Below are positions 9,661 through 21,763 of a stretch of 64,000 nt of DNA, one piece after another. Where the stretch lies: assembly GCF_020509005.1 (NCBI RefSeq), contig NC_063020.1, forward strand, positions 3,472,001 to 3,536,000, given 5' to 3'. The stretch's first letter is position 1, and every line of letters begins with the position of its first letter. This DNA comes from Fulvia fulva. Taxonomy: Eukaryota; Ascomycota; Dothideomycetes; Mycosphaerellales; Mycosphaerellaceae. The position numbers and the translations under genes are program-made. Below the pieces are notes generated by a model, which searched no databases, was not told where the DNA came from, and saw only the letters and a list, made by a program, of their open reading frames with translations.

Positions 9661-11395
9661 TCAATTCTGACTCTTACTCCTCAGTCCAGCTTGATTGGCC
9701 TTCCTTAGTCTCGCCTTCTTCGTCGCCTCCTCCATCTTCCCTTTCCTCCACGTACATCCCTCAGCGAATTCGCATATGCCGCATTTGTACGCCTCCTCAA
9801 TATCAACACCACAAGCTTCCCGCTCACCTCTCCACCATGCCATCTCTGAATTGACGTACTTGTCGAGCACATCCGCGTCGTATGCAAAGCTTTTTCGCCC
9901 GATGAACGCGCCATCTGTCGAAGCACGGAACTCTGCTGAGAGGAGAGGTGATATGGAGGTTGTGGTGGGTGTGACTGAAATGACGCGGGTCAGTTCGGCG
10001 ATCATGTGTGACCACAACGTTGTCAGGGTGTTGTGGGATAGTATTTCCTCCAGAGGATCGTGATCTGGCTGAGAACTGAAGCTAAGTTCGTCGTTCTGAT
10101 CGTCCGCTTCGAGACTTCGTTGTGTGGGCTGGAAGTCGATACCACCAAGGGCTGGCATAAAAGTGTCACTGAAGGGCTTGGTAGCGTCGAGGGAGTTGCG
10201 GTCGAAGATGATGCTTGCGTCAATCTTGTTCGCGGCAAGGTCGTTCAGGAGACGCCGGTAAAGCATCAGTTGCATCTGAGTTCCTCGCATTTGATCGGCT
10301 TTCGGTAACGTCTTCGACTGGCGAGTCTTGATGTCGGAGAGGTATAAAGTCTGCGTCTTTCGACGTGCTGGCCATGCACCTTGCGCCTCGAGCATGCCCC
10401 CGATTTGCGAGCTGGCATAGTAGTCCGCCATGGTCTTCTGATCCGCAGGTACCGGCTTCTCCTTCTTCTTCTTGCCGGCGCTTTTCGTCCCTTCTGCAGT
10501 GTCCAGTAGCAACGCCTCCATAGCTTCATCCGGACAATTAAACGACAGCTCATCAATGATGCCAACAATGACCTCTCCATCGATCAGCCCCACCACTTCC
10601 AGCTCTCTCGTCAGACCGGTAGCTTGCAGCGTCCGCAGCCCTTGTATGATATTCCACAGCTTCAAGCCAAACTGATCTTCCTTGGTTGCGACCTCAACCG
10701 GCACTTCAGTATGCACTTCCCGCTCCTTCTCTTTATGGATCTTGCTGCCCTGCTTCATGGCCTTCGTCCGCCGTACCCTGCCATACTTGGTCAAGCTATA
10801 CCAGTACTTCAGCTCGCACCACGCTGGCGAAACAATGTCTGTGACTGAGAGCGTCTTCTTCGGCTTCGTTCGAAAGCGTTCGATAGGCGTTCGCGTGTCT
10901 GGCACCTCAGGCTGCGGCTCAGCTGGTGGTGATCGTGGTTCGTGTACTAGAGGCTCGACGGGGAGTGCTACAAGTCGCTGCAGTCAGCGCGTCAGTTTCC
11001 ATCACTGCTGGCTTGGTGGTGGACGTACGCGAGAAGGAGCGTCTATTGCTCTCGTCGTATTCGATCTCGATCGACTTGGCACGCTGCGGACTGCGAGGCG
11101 AAGGTGTCTGCCTTGAGATATCGTCGAGTCCTGCAATTGCTTGCACAAGATGTTCCCGTATCCGCGCGATGCGCAGACTGGAAGGCGGTGCTTCATCGTC
11201 CTTGGGGAGAATCTGCGCCTCGAGCTCTTCCACTTCTTCGATGGCTATTCGAGGAATAGTCTGCACAGGCTGTGTCTGTGATTGCGACTGAGAGAAGGCT
11301 TGGTCCCAGGTATCATCGTCGGGTTCGGAGCCATAGTCGGACTCGATGCTGTTGATCACTTCGGTGGCGTCCACGACGGGCTCATCGTTGGACAT
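9661..11395 (-). CDS. EXO5: EXO5/DEM1 iron-sulfur exonuclease V
   Basis: Two exons: 11029-11395 (ATG at 11395) and 9661-10967. The 61-nt intron 10968-11028 has a GTACGT donor and TTGTAG acceptor; the joined frame gives 557 residues. The family is a PD-(D/E)XK single-strand exonuclease needed for mitochondrial genome maintenance in yeasts. The acidic Ser-rich N-terminus (about 130 residues) is poorly conserved. The core begins 'TPIERFRTKPKKTLSVTDIV' and contains 'PAWCELKYWYSLTKYG' with the first Fe-S cysteine, 'GIIDELSF' and 'YLSDIKTRQSKTLP' (nuclease acidic/Lys residues), and a C-terminal 'CGVDIEEAYKCGICEFAEGC' supplying the remaining cluster cysteines. A closer acceptor at 10978 would break the frame, so the 10968 acceptor was chosen. 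Confidence 0.92.
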
Positions 11396-12527
11396 ATTGA
11401 CGTCACTGACATGATCTCGAGGAGAAGAAACAGAAGGAAAAAGGGAATCGTGAGGTGCTGAAGGACAGCACTTGTTTCATTGTTGTGGACGATGCGACTC
11501 GGTAGTGAAAGTCGCGTCAGGCAGATGTCGCGTGTCGCCCACTCAGAAGCCGACGAGTGGTCATGGATCGTTGGATGCCTGCTACAGTACGGTGTTCACG
11601 CCACTGCACGTGAAACATCTACGCGATATAGTCCCCTCTATTGTGTTCCTAGCTAGAGACCTTCATTGCCAGGCCGCACTGCTACATGCCAATCCAACTA
11701 TCATGCGACCCCATGCTCGGCTTCCCAGCGTCTACTCTGAAAGGAGCAGAATTGCACCACATGAGCTTCTCGATGCCTGCTGGTAACGTTGCTCATAACA
11801 CCGTCCCGACGGGTCTGATGATCGGGACTCGGAATGCTCTTGAAGAGACAAGATGGCATGGTCCCGGACCACGACATCCCATTTGCCTTGGAAGGAGTCG
11901 ATGGCCAGAGCGTACGTGATGTAAAACCCGATGCAGACGGGTTCATGCTCGTCAATGCAGTGTTCAGGGATGCATATACGCACTCGCACCTTCTAAGGCC
12001 AAGGACTGGAAAAGGAGTTGCTCATGGATGCGTTCTGTGGCCAGCTCGGGCGGACAGACCTGAGATTCCTCATCGATGGACAGCGAATGGGCCACAGGAG
12101 GTAAGCTGATCTCAATGCTGCCCTTGCGGTCTCGAATCACTTTGCTGAGTATCAGGCAGCTCTATATTACCGACGGGAACATCATCGAGGTTAAACCGGG
12201 ACAGGGAGTCAATAGTCTCACCATTGCTGTGGAATGAGTGCTTGTCGTGTCGTCCTTTTGGTGTTGAGTGGTGTACCAGGTGTTCTTTCCGTACCGTCGG
12301 GCAGTGTCTTAAGTGTCTGCACATCTCGCAGCCTCACTTCCTGTAGTCACATGCTTCTAGACAGCAGCTCCCAGATACTGGCAGGTACCTGACACTTCTC
12401 CCAGCATCTCCGCCGTCTCTTTGTCTTTCAATCCAACCATATAGGTCACCACCACTGCCAGCTTGCTCAGCCAGCTTGCTCAGGGTTGAACACAGAAAGC
12501 ACTAAGCAATACATCAGTCCAGCCAAC
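11396..12527. other. 1.1-kb intergenic interval
   Basis: Contains the EXO5 5' region and the promoter of the SUMO-like gene. Several 60-100-codon frames on both strands overlap each other and match no family I know. No RNA gene or repeat detected by eye. Confidence 0.4.
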
Positions 12528-13321
12528 ATGGACAGCCTCCCAGCTCACAACCCGATGAAGGTGCTAGACCGTGACCCGATCGTCAAGGCCGACCCAGGCT
12601 ACGTCAATATCTGTTTCGCCAGCCGCTCTAGCAGCTTCGCTTTGACCTTCAAGGTCAGAAAATCGCACATGTTCAAGGACGTCAAGGCCGCCTTCGGAGC
12701 TTGCACAGATCAGCAACCCGGTGGCCTCGTCTACACGTTCAAGGGTCAAGTCGTTGAGGACGCCAATACTTCAGAGCAGGTAAGCCACTTTCCATATCAT
12801 TCTCCGGTGCGACATTTAGTGACCACGGCTCCAGCTGCGCCTGAAGAACGGAGACATGGTCGAGGTCGCCGCCGTTGGTGATGCCGACTTCACCGGAGCT
12901 TGCAGCGAGCATCGTCGTGTTACGGAGCTCGATCGCCAAGGGTTCCAGTGCATCTCGGTCATGAACGCCGGAGAGTCCTTGGTCGTGAAGGTTCGCCTGC
13001 TCAGTGGCTACACACAGCCGTATTGCATTAAGCCAAACACCCAAATGAGCAAGCTTGTGGCCGACTTTGAGCAGCAGGTCGGAGAGCAAGACCTCAGGTT
13101 CATCACTTTCGACGGGGATCATCTTCACGGCCGCCGCAATTGCACCGCAGAAAATGTAAGTAGATGTTCCAGTAGTTCCATCTTCGTGCTAATGATGGTC
13201 ACAGGCCGAGATCGAGGACGGGGACACCATCGATGTGTTCCGCGAGCAGATTGGTGGAGGAGGCACGCTCATCCAGAAGTTCGAAGCATTCTTGCGAGTG
13301 CCTCAAAGACATGGCAAGTGA
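12528..13321 (+). CDS. Tandem SUMO-like (Rad60-SLD-type) protein
   Basis: Three exons, 12528-12779, 12835-13155 and 13205-13321, separated by 55-nt and 49-nt introns with GTAAG donors; all joins are phase 0 and give 229 residues. Two ubiquitin-like folds are apparent. The first (about 25-100) starts 'YVNICFASRSSSFALTFKVR' and ends 'LRLKNGDMVEVAAVG'. The second (about 135-212) starts 'SLVVKVRLLSGYTQPYCIKP', contains 'LRFITFDGDHLHGRRNCTAE' and ends 'EIEDGDTIDVFREQIGGGG'. The last block closely resembles the C-terminal strand and di-glycine of SUMO (yeast Smt3 ends REQIGG before a short tail). About 18 residues follow the glycines, as in an unprocessed SUMO precursor. Conjugation competence is inference; it could instead be a non-covalent SUMO-mimic such as Rad60/Esc2. 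Confidence 0.75.
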
Positions 13322-13462
13322 TGCTGCTCTGATCTGGCGTTTGGGCCATAAGGTGTCAAGCTCCCTCAGCTCAGAGCCACGAGCTCATGTACATTATCCT
13401 GAAAAGATCCCTGGGTCGTGATCCGTATAGATCTTTGGACCAAACCATGGGCAAGTTCCAAT

Positions 13463-14332
13463 TCAAAGTGTTCCTAGTATCCTTTTCCTCTCAGCCATCT
13501 CGATAGCAGCTCTGTCCGGCGTCTTCCTAAGCTCCCTCTTACTCAAATCATGCACCACCTCTTTCGTCTCCACCACCTCCTCCAGCTCCCCCTTCACCTC
13601 CCTCTTCGCCTCCGCCTCAGCATCCCTATTCAACCAACTCAAATAAGTCTGCCACCCAATCGCCACCACCCCGGCGACCACAGACCTATTCACCGGCCTC
13701 ACAAACGTAAACGTAAACGCCGTAACAAGCGGCCAACCCTTCCAACTATTCACAAAACTCGTCGGCACAGTCTTGACAACCCTCTCCCTCGCATCCCGCA
13801 AAGTCCCCCCAGCCAGGAGTGTATGCATCCCAAAGAAATACGTATCGAAAATCGGCGTAAAGACCATCTGACTAAACACAATCTTCGCAGCCAGAATCAA
13901 CAGATGGGAGGAGTAATTGAAGTGTCGACCCAGCCGGAGGAACCATTTATACGATGGGATGGAGGAGATCCCACCGATGATCATGGCGTTGAGCGCGCGG
14001 CGGGGTTCGTATTGATCGGTTGTGAAGACCTTCGTCTGCACGGTCTGGGCGGAGAGGTCGCCGAGGAAGTAGATGATCAAGGTAGACTCCCATTGCGTGA
14101 GGAGCGGGCTGCGCGATTGCATTCCGGCGTAGCCGCGGAAGGGAATTTTGACGGGCTCGATCCAGGCCCAGTAGGAGCCGCTGAAGGGTGGTGCTTCGTT
14201 TGGAGTGGGAGGCGCATCGCTGGAGGGCTTCGATTTGGAGGATTCGTTGCGATGCTGGCGGGAGATGTTTCGCTGGACGGTTTGGTGGAGACGGCGGAGG
14301 CTGGACCGTCCAGCGAAGAATGTGAAGGTCAT
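13463..14332 (-). CDS. Mpv17/PMP22 family membrane protein
   Basis: Coding exon 13463-14332 gives 289 residues from ATG 14332; a 57-nt intron (14335-14391, GTAAGT donor, CCGCAG acceptor) lies 2 nt upstream of that ATG. The N-terminus (MTFTFFAGRSSLRRLHQ...) is Arg/Ser-rich and acid-free, like a mitochondrial presequence. The family core runs from 'RSPLLTQWESTLIIYFLGDL' through 'YEPRRALNAMIIGGISSIPS' to 'TFVRPVNRSVVAGVVAIGWQ', with four hydrophobic segments typical of Mpv17/PMP22/Sym1. A charged C-terminal tail follows. The frame also stays open across the splice to ATG 14512, giving an alternative start about 41 residues upstream. I prefer 14332 for its presequence. The gene is convergent with the SUMO-like gene. 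Confidence 0.82.
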   Translation of the reverse strand: MTFTFFAGRSSLRRLHQTVQRNISRQHRNESSKSKPSSDAPPTPNEAPPFSGSYWAWIEPVKIPFRGYAGMQSRSPLLTQWESTLIIYFLGDLSAQTVQTKVFTTDQYEPRRALNAMIIGGISSIPSYKWFLRLGRHFNYSSHLLILAAKIVFSQMVFTPIFDTYFFGMHTLLAGGTLRDARERVVKTVPTSFVNSWKGWPLVTAFTFTFVRPVNRSVVAGVVAIGWQTYLSWLNRDAEAEAKREVKGELEEVVETKEVVHDLSKRELRKTPDRAAIEMAERKRILGTL

Positions 14333-14334
14333 TG

Positions 14335-14748
14335 CTGCGGATTGAGAGGATACATGAATGAAAGGAGAGTAAGAATACTGTAACGACTTACATCGTAGCT
14401 TCGTGGTGCCTTTTTGACTCGCGATGCCGGAGGTGTTGAGGTTCGCTCGGCTGCCGGCACTCTGAAGTCGAGCTTGTTGATCGTAGGGCTGAACCGTGAG
14501 ATCGGCTTCCATACCGTGCCTGCATACTGTGACAAATACATCGCAGCAACAGCACGAGAATCTGGATCGTATGGCAGAGTGGAGACAGAGGATTGGGCAG
14601 AAACATGTTGAGCAGCGGGTATGCGATGATGGGAAAGGTCGGCATGCAGCTCAAGCGCGCCAGTCAGCGACCTAAGAAACAGCGGGCTCGAAGCAGATTG
14701 CGCCCGGCAGTGAGGTGGAAGAGGCAAGACATGGGTCACAACAGTCAC
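14335..14748 (-). other. 5' exon and uORF of the Mpv17-like gene
   Basis: A GTAAGT donor at 14391 marks a leader exon extending upstream. It carries an ATG at 14541 opening a uORF of about 52 codons that, after splicing, ends at a TGA overlapping the main start (ATGA arrangement). An in-frame alternative ATG (14512) lies in the same exon. Confidence 0.4.
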
Positions 14749-15064
14749 GATGGAAGACGAAGATGAGAAGTGGAAACATGGTCGAAGTATGATCAGTGGC
14801 TATTATTGCCTCATTGTTGTACCATTGTCGTTATGATACACTTGCATGCTGTGACACCCGCCTGTGTCTGATATCTTGGAAGCACACCCATTCAGCCCTT
14901 TCGGCATACGAAACCCCCGTGAACGCCTGATCAAAAATGTGGAAAAGTGCCACTGCCCATCACCTGAAGCTAGCCATGCTGATGCTGGCCTGCCATGTTG
15001 GAGGTCGAAGTGGCGCCGTTAAGTCGTGGTAAGATGTTGGAGGTCAAGAGAGAAGTCGAGTCGC
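14749..15064. other. Intergenic, no feature seen
   Basis: 316 nt between the Mpv17-like leader and the histone H3 stop codon. No reading frame or repeat of note. Confidence 0.4.
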
Positions 15065-15693
<629 letters not shown>

Positions 15694-16187
15694 TGCAGAT
15701 GATGTGTGGGGGTGGTAGATGTGTTGTGTTGGTGTCTGTTGATGGAAGTGGTGGTTGGTGAGGATGTGTTGGTGTGGATGAGTGTGATGTAAAGAAGAGA
15801 AAGGTGGGCGAAGGGCAGGCTTAAGAAGCGAGCAGCAAAGTGTGCAAGCGCGGCTGGATCACGCTCGCAGGCAACAGACGTGCTTGCAAGAACGTCAAAA
15901 CAAGTGCTGGAAAGCAGCACCCTTAACGCAGCAAGAATGCAGCCAATCAGCGTGCAGCTTGCTTTGTGTTTACAGCGCAGGTGCTAGCGTGTTCTCACGC
16001 GGGCTGTCGGAGACGCGTGATGCGGCTGGGCTTGCACACTTCGAGCCGTCCTTTAAGAAGCCCGCTTCGCCCTCCAACTTTGAACTTATCACTTCACATC
16101 CACCAACACAACAGCCTCACCAACCACCACAACTTCCATCAATACCATCAACACTCGAACACTTCTCCCCCAAACAACTCAATCAAC
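15694..16187. promoter_or_regulatory. Divergent H3/H4 promoter
   Basis: 494-bp intergenic region between divergent core histone genes, an arrangement that usually allows coordinated S-phase expression. The top strand carries 'ctttaagaagcccgc' near 16050, about 140 nt upstream of the H4 ATG, and a related 'cttaagaagcgagc' near 15820 on the H3 side. These could be core promoter elements, but their function is not shown. Confidence 0.6.
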
Positions 16188-16613
<426 letters not shown>

Positions 16614-17569
16614 GCTCATCGCCTCCTCGATTTCCACCACATCTTTTTTCCATGGTTTTACGACTCTCAGAGATATCCACAGCGAGGTGCTGCAGCGGCC
16701 CACAGATGGCTGGCAATGGATGGGCGTTTGGTGATGGGGTATACGCAGGCTGCTTTCAGCACTGCTTGCTTTTTTGATGTGTAACATAACGGCTCAAAGA
16801 GGCTCAACAAGGTGTTCATCACGGCGATGATTGAGCAGCATCAACGAATGAAACTTGCATAACACTTCAAACATCTGTCTACTGTTTCTTTCATCCTCGC
16901 GTTTCCTCGTGCTTGCCAGCCTCCAGCGCGTCTTCATCTTTGTTTACATCTCGATCGGGAGTCGCGTCTTGATCATTGACGCGGTGGTACTTGCGCTTGT
17001 TTTGATATGAGGTTGGACGCGATGTCCGAATCTGGCCCATGCACGTGCCTTTGACTCCACTTGCACACTCCATGACCTCGGTTTTGGAGACAATCATGTC
17101 TATGGTCGGCGATGCTCTGTGCTTGCTGTGCTTGCATCATGATCGTGAGATGTTCATGCAATATGGACATGGCTGATGAAGCCAAAGCTGACTTCCCGCG
17201 CTTGGGCTGTGCTGTGCTGTGACCTTCCTCATCAATGTATGGGGCACCTGCACTTCATCGACATCAACATCAGCATCGATGGCAGCTGCACGGTACATTG
17301 CATGCCTCCATCGGGCCTGCAACAGTAGGTATTCGGTTCGGCAGGTCGAGCGCTGAGATGCACACCTTCTGTGCCGACATGCGGAGCTGATCATCGGTTA
17401 ACCTCGAAGCTGCCATCTTGCCGCTGAAGGCAGGTATAGGGCGCTTGTATGGTGAGTCAACACTTTCGATGTCATTTCTCCCTTCGTCTCAATATCATCT
17501 CGAAGCATTGGCAGTCAGCATCAACCTCCATAATACTACAGCATCTTCGAAACACTTCCGACGGTCACC
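16614..17569. other. Intergenic, H4 3' region to HAD promoter
   Basis: 956 nt with no convincing coding region on either strand; short frames overlap in several phases. No feature called. Confidence 0.4.
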
Positions 17570-18496
17570 ATGTCAGGACTCCAAGACGTAAAGGCCTTCT
17601 ACTTCGACGTCTTCGGAACATGCGTCGACTGGCGCAGATCCGTGACAGACTGCCTCTGGAACATGGCAAGGGAGTCCCTCAACAGCGCGTCAATGTCGCT
17701 CTCCACCAGGATCCGCATCATAGCAACAGACATGACCTACAAGCAGTGGGGCCGCTGGGGCGAGCTAGCACAGGAATGGCGGAACTCCTATCTGGCGTTC
17801 ACCAGGTCCATCGCAGCGGACCCAAACTTTCCGTACAAGACTGTCGACGAACATCATCTGGACTCACTGCGTGAGATCCTTCTCAGTCGTGGTCTTTACT
17901 TCGCACGGCCGGACGGTGCGGACCCTGCATTGGTGCATGATGGTTCGTTGTGGGATGAGGCTAAGATCCTCAAGATCAGTCAGATCTGGCATTACCTGGA
18001 GCCGTGGCCAGATACGAATGAAGAACTCGCGGAGTTGAACAAGAACTTTGAGACGTGTACTTTGAGCAATGATGGGCAACAACATCACCCTTCGCCTCCT
18101 CGTGCATACTGACACACTCCCACAGGCAACGTCCGCCTCCTGGAAGACATGTGCGCCTACGGCAAAATGCCCTTCTGCAACATCTTCTCCGCAGAAATGT
18201 TCCAGTCCTACAAGCCGAATCCGAAGGTCTACCTCGGAGCCGGCGAGAAGCTGAACCTGAAGCCGGAGGAGTGCATGACGGTCGCCGCACATCTTGACGA
18301 CTTGAAGTATGCGAAGCAGGCCGGTCTACGCACGCTGTATGTGGAGAGGGCGCGGGAGGAGCGGCATCCGGAGCTGAGGGGAGAGGATATACCGGATATA
18401 TGGGTCAAGGAGGATGAGAATGGGTTTGTGACTGCCGCGGGGAAGTTGGTTACTGCGATACGGAATGATGGTCAGGTTAGAGTACTGGCTGATTGA
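17570..18496 (+). CDS. Type II haloacid-dehalogenase-like hydrolase with non-canonical splice donor
   Basis: The best protein model joins 17570-18071 with 18126-18496 (290 residues), restoring HAD motif II as 'CTLSNGNVRLLED'. Motif I is 'AFYFDVFGTCVDWR' with the nucleophilic Asp; the Lys motif is 'YKPNPKVYLGAG'; motif III is 'VAAHLDDLKYAKQAGLRTLY'. These match L-2-haloacid dehalogenase / fungal HAD type II proteins, which hydrolyse small halo-acids or related substrates. The implied 54-nt intron has a CTGAC branch point and CACAG acceptor, but its first two bases are AT instead of GT. A GTACTT donor 16 nt upstream would keep frame but delete the TLSNG motif. Without splicing, translation stops at 18112 (180 residues). 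Either a splice-site mutation or sequencing error is likely. Confidence 0.75.
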
Positions 18497-21400
18497 GGTC
18501 GTTTGGGTGGAAGTGGGAGGGGTTGCGCTCGTGTGCAGTGCGAGGCCTTCGTACTTGGTGACTGTTTGTGGTGGTATGGGGGACCAGTAGAGGTATATCG
18601 ATTGTCTGTATCATCCTTGTGCGATTAATCTTTGGCCTGTTGTCGTTCTCAGTGCCTGTTGTGGTCTTCGCGGTCATGTCGTCCTCTTTCGTGTTCATTG
18701 TATGTGCTGTCAGAGAAGACAGGGTAGTACTTGTCTGGAACATTGTTGTTGATGCTCAATATATTGATAAACCCGATCGATCAGAACATCAAATCGATAT
18801 ACAGCATGTTCGGAACCGGTTAAGAGTACACAGACAACGACATTAATACATGGATTGCAATATCAGTCAGATCTGAGGTCTGCAGATACCGAAACCTCCT
18901 ACGCATGGTGTTGCCGTCGTCCCAGGACTTTTTCTAGCACACTACCTCAACACTAGTGAGTGCCTTGGGCCAAAAAAAAACGCTCGACGCGACTCGACGC
19001 GATGTCAACTTCGATTCACCTATCACTGAATCACGATGGCCCCATTGCCAGCAATCCTTTACTTGCTTCGTTCATCTCGAATATGGCACCCTCTTACGAC
19101 TACGAAGCCATCCATACGAGCACGTTGTGACGCTGCTCTCATGAAAGACCCTCGTGCGAAGTTCCCAGTGAAGGAAGCCAGCACTCGACCAAGCAAGAGA
19201 CGATGCGTGTAAGGGACAGCTTGCCGAGTGCATGAACGGCGGTCATGATGAGGCGCCCGCAATGCTACGGCGAACATGTCCGAGGAGATGCCACGTACAA
19301 TGGTCTGATACCGATAGCGACAGGGATGCCGGCAAACTGGTGGAAGCACGGAAGACTGCATCGAGCAAGGTCAAGGTACCAGGACACACTGAAGACAGAA
19401 GTGACCGAATCGCGAAGTCTACCTCGACCACGGGGCGGTGATGACCTGCCTGTGATGGTGTTCGAGGGTGGCCAAGTCTGGTCGTCGACCACTGCTTCAC
19501 CACTGCTATCGTGACTTCGTAACATGCCGCGGGAATGTATTTGTCTCGCAGCCTGGTCCGTATGTCCGTCAATTGAAGGCAAGGAACATATTGTGACTGT
19601 GCTGAGCTGTGCAGCGACATTGAGCGTACCGCAATATCGATATGGAGCGTCCACAGCCCTGCGATCGATATGACATCGCACAAGAGCCCGCCCGACAGAC
19701 ATCGTGTTGTCTGCGAGGGACGAGGACACATCACACCGATGCCCACAGTAGCCAGAAAGTTGCGAGGTTGCTGATATGAAGAGACGCAGCAAGAAAACTC
19801 ACCGAACCTCGCTCTAGACAGCCACAAGCGCCATGCACTCTTCACGGAACCGCTTCTGAACATTGGACCAGGGGTTTCTTCCATGCCCGGAAGCTGCTCA
19901 CGACTACCGCTATTACACGTGTCAACAAAGCTTACTCAGACCCACCAAGCAGCCTACCCACGCACGTCCCGAACTTTAGCTCTCTGACGATGCCAAGGGA
20001 ACGACTCTGGCAGCCACCCCATCTGACTGCTACTGAAACCACGAGTAGATGCACGCTGTACTTTGTTAGTAAGCGCTCGGGACTACCATTAAATCTCCGA
20101 GACGCTCCTGGAAAGGCGTTACCGAAGTTCAAGCCTTGTTGCACTGTCACATCTGGCCAACATAATGGGAGGCAAGTGATATTGCCTCAAAGTGACCTGA
20201 GCCCCCAGGACAGGATATAACGACCATCTGGTCAAGCGAAAGGACCGCTACCGCCACCACGGCCTCCACTGCCCAAAAGGTCGCTCCGCAGCAGCGGGCT
20301 CACAGGCGTTCGCCACTTGTCAGGCCGAAGGTCAGCGGTACTGCCTCAGCTCTGTCCATAACCTGACTGCATGGCTGCACTGAAGTCACTACATCCCATT
20401 GCCGACCTCCCACTGGATTCGACGCTCGGCTCGGAATCAAGCAGTCTCATCAGGGCTTTGCAGACGCAGGACGTGTGATCCATGCAGGAGTGATTGCATC
20501 GACCCTCTACTGTAGGTGCCGCCGGCTGCTTAGTGGTGGTGTGAAGATGCCAACACATGCGTCCGCCACCAGGCCGAGGACCTCAACACCACCGATATGA
20601 GCTCCCACACCTGTAATATATGGTCGTCGCGTCTCGCTACGACTGCGAGTACACGTTATGGCATCGCTTGGGCCAGAATCAAGCTGTTGTCGACATGCAC
20701 GCGTGGCCACACCACAGGTGACAGAACCAGTCCAGCACGTTCAGTGTTCTGCCGTTGCAGCACAACGCTACAGCAGATGCGGACGCGGACGCGCTGATGC
20801 CTGAACACCATATCGCTTGCACAGTGGCAAACCACAGCACAGCACTCTGTTGGTAAAAAGAAGTTCGACTTTGCAATGGCGCTTATTTTAGCGGTCTATC
20901 TGGCGGGACATGGGTATATCTGTTCATTGTGCCTTTGTTCTTCCTTCAATCATCAGTTCTCCGCGTGACATATAGCAGGTAAAATCTTACTCGAGATCCC
21001 CAGCATTGCAGTAGTAGTCATCTGCCCTTTTCGTTTTCCTGCTTACCCTTCTCGTCCTGTCCTCGGCACACCACCATTTTCGGTTGAGACCAGCACATGG
21101 CTCCGGAGTATCCAAAGCACCCCAAGTACCCAAGCTCTCTACTGTGGCTTGCCCAGCAGGTCCACATTCCATATGACTGCATCGTCTCTCCACCACGTGA
21201 GCAGTGAGCTCGCCTGTTTTCCAGCCGTGTTATGACATACCGGAACCTTGCCAGTGGCCAGTCGTCCGCAGTCTTTGCTGCGTATCATCGTCGCACTTTC
21301 CAACGCGTGGGTGTGGCGCTGGAAGCCTAAGGATGGGTCAATCTGTGGAGCCGGAGGCATGTACCAAGTTCGGTTCTTGTCCGTGTCCTTGCACTCGGTA

Positions 21401-21763
21401 ATGCACGCGCAGCAAGCGTATTGTCTGGATCCTCGTTTATGGGTTGTGCGTTTGCGTGAGTGATGAACACTGGACGCTCGGCTCTTGTGTGCTCGTTCGC
21501 GACCTTGTGTGCGGAGCTCGGTCCTGGGGTTGTTGTTGTGATCAGTGGACGGCCGTGCTGCGCCGTATTGGAGGTGCTGTTGGCGAGGACACAGTCGTCC
21601 ACAACGTGCGAGATCCACCACACCGCACCGCACCGCACTCCTTCCAACATGCGTGTGCAAGGGTGTTGCCATGCGTGTCGGGACATGTCGGGCGTGGTGC
21701 TGAGCCGCTTCCAAGACTTTGCCGCACAACGTCCATTCATGCAGAAGAAGACGTTGTCCTCCT
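18497..21763. other. 3.3-kb gene-poor interval
   Basis: Both strands contain many short overlapping frames (up to about 213 codons at 19243-19884 on the minus strand) with no recognisable domains. I see no terminal repeats, transposase or reverse transcriptase motifs. Near 18965-19002 there is a poly-A run followed by a repeated 'ctcgacgcga' decamer, and near 21620 a short (caccg)n tract. It could hold non-coding RNA or unrecognised genes. Confidence 0.4.

Noticed and set aside
10978..11028. Shorter EXO5 intron using the tgcag acceptor
   Set aside because: Leaves the exons out of phase; the acceptor ten bases further on (10968) restores the frame.
19243..19884. 213-codon minus-strand frame in the gene-poor interval
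   Set aside because: No recognisable motif; frames of similar length overlap it in other phases.
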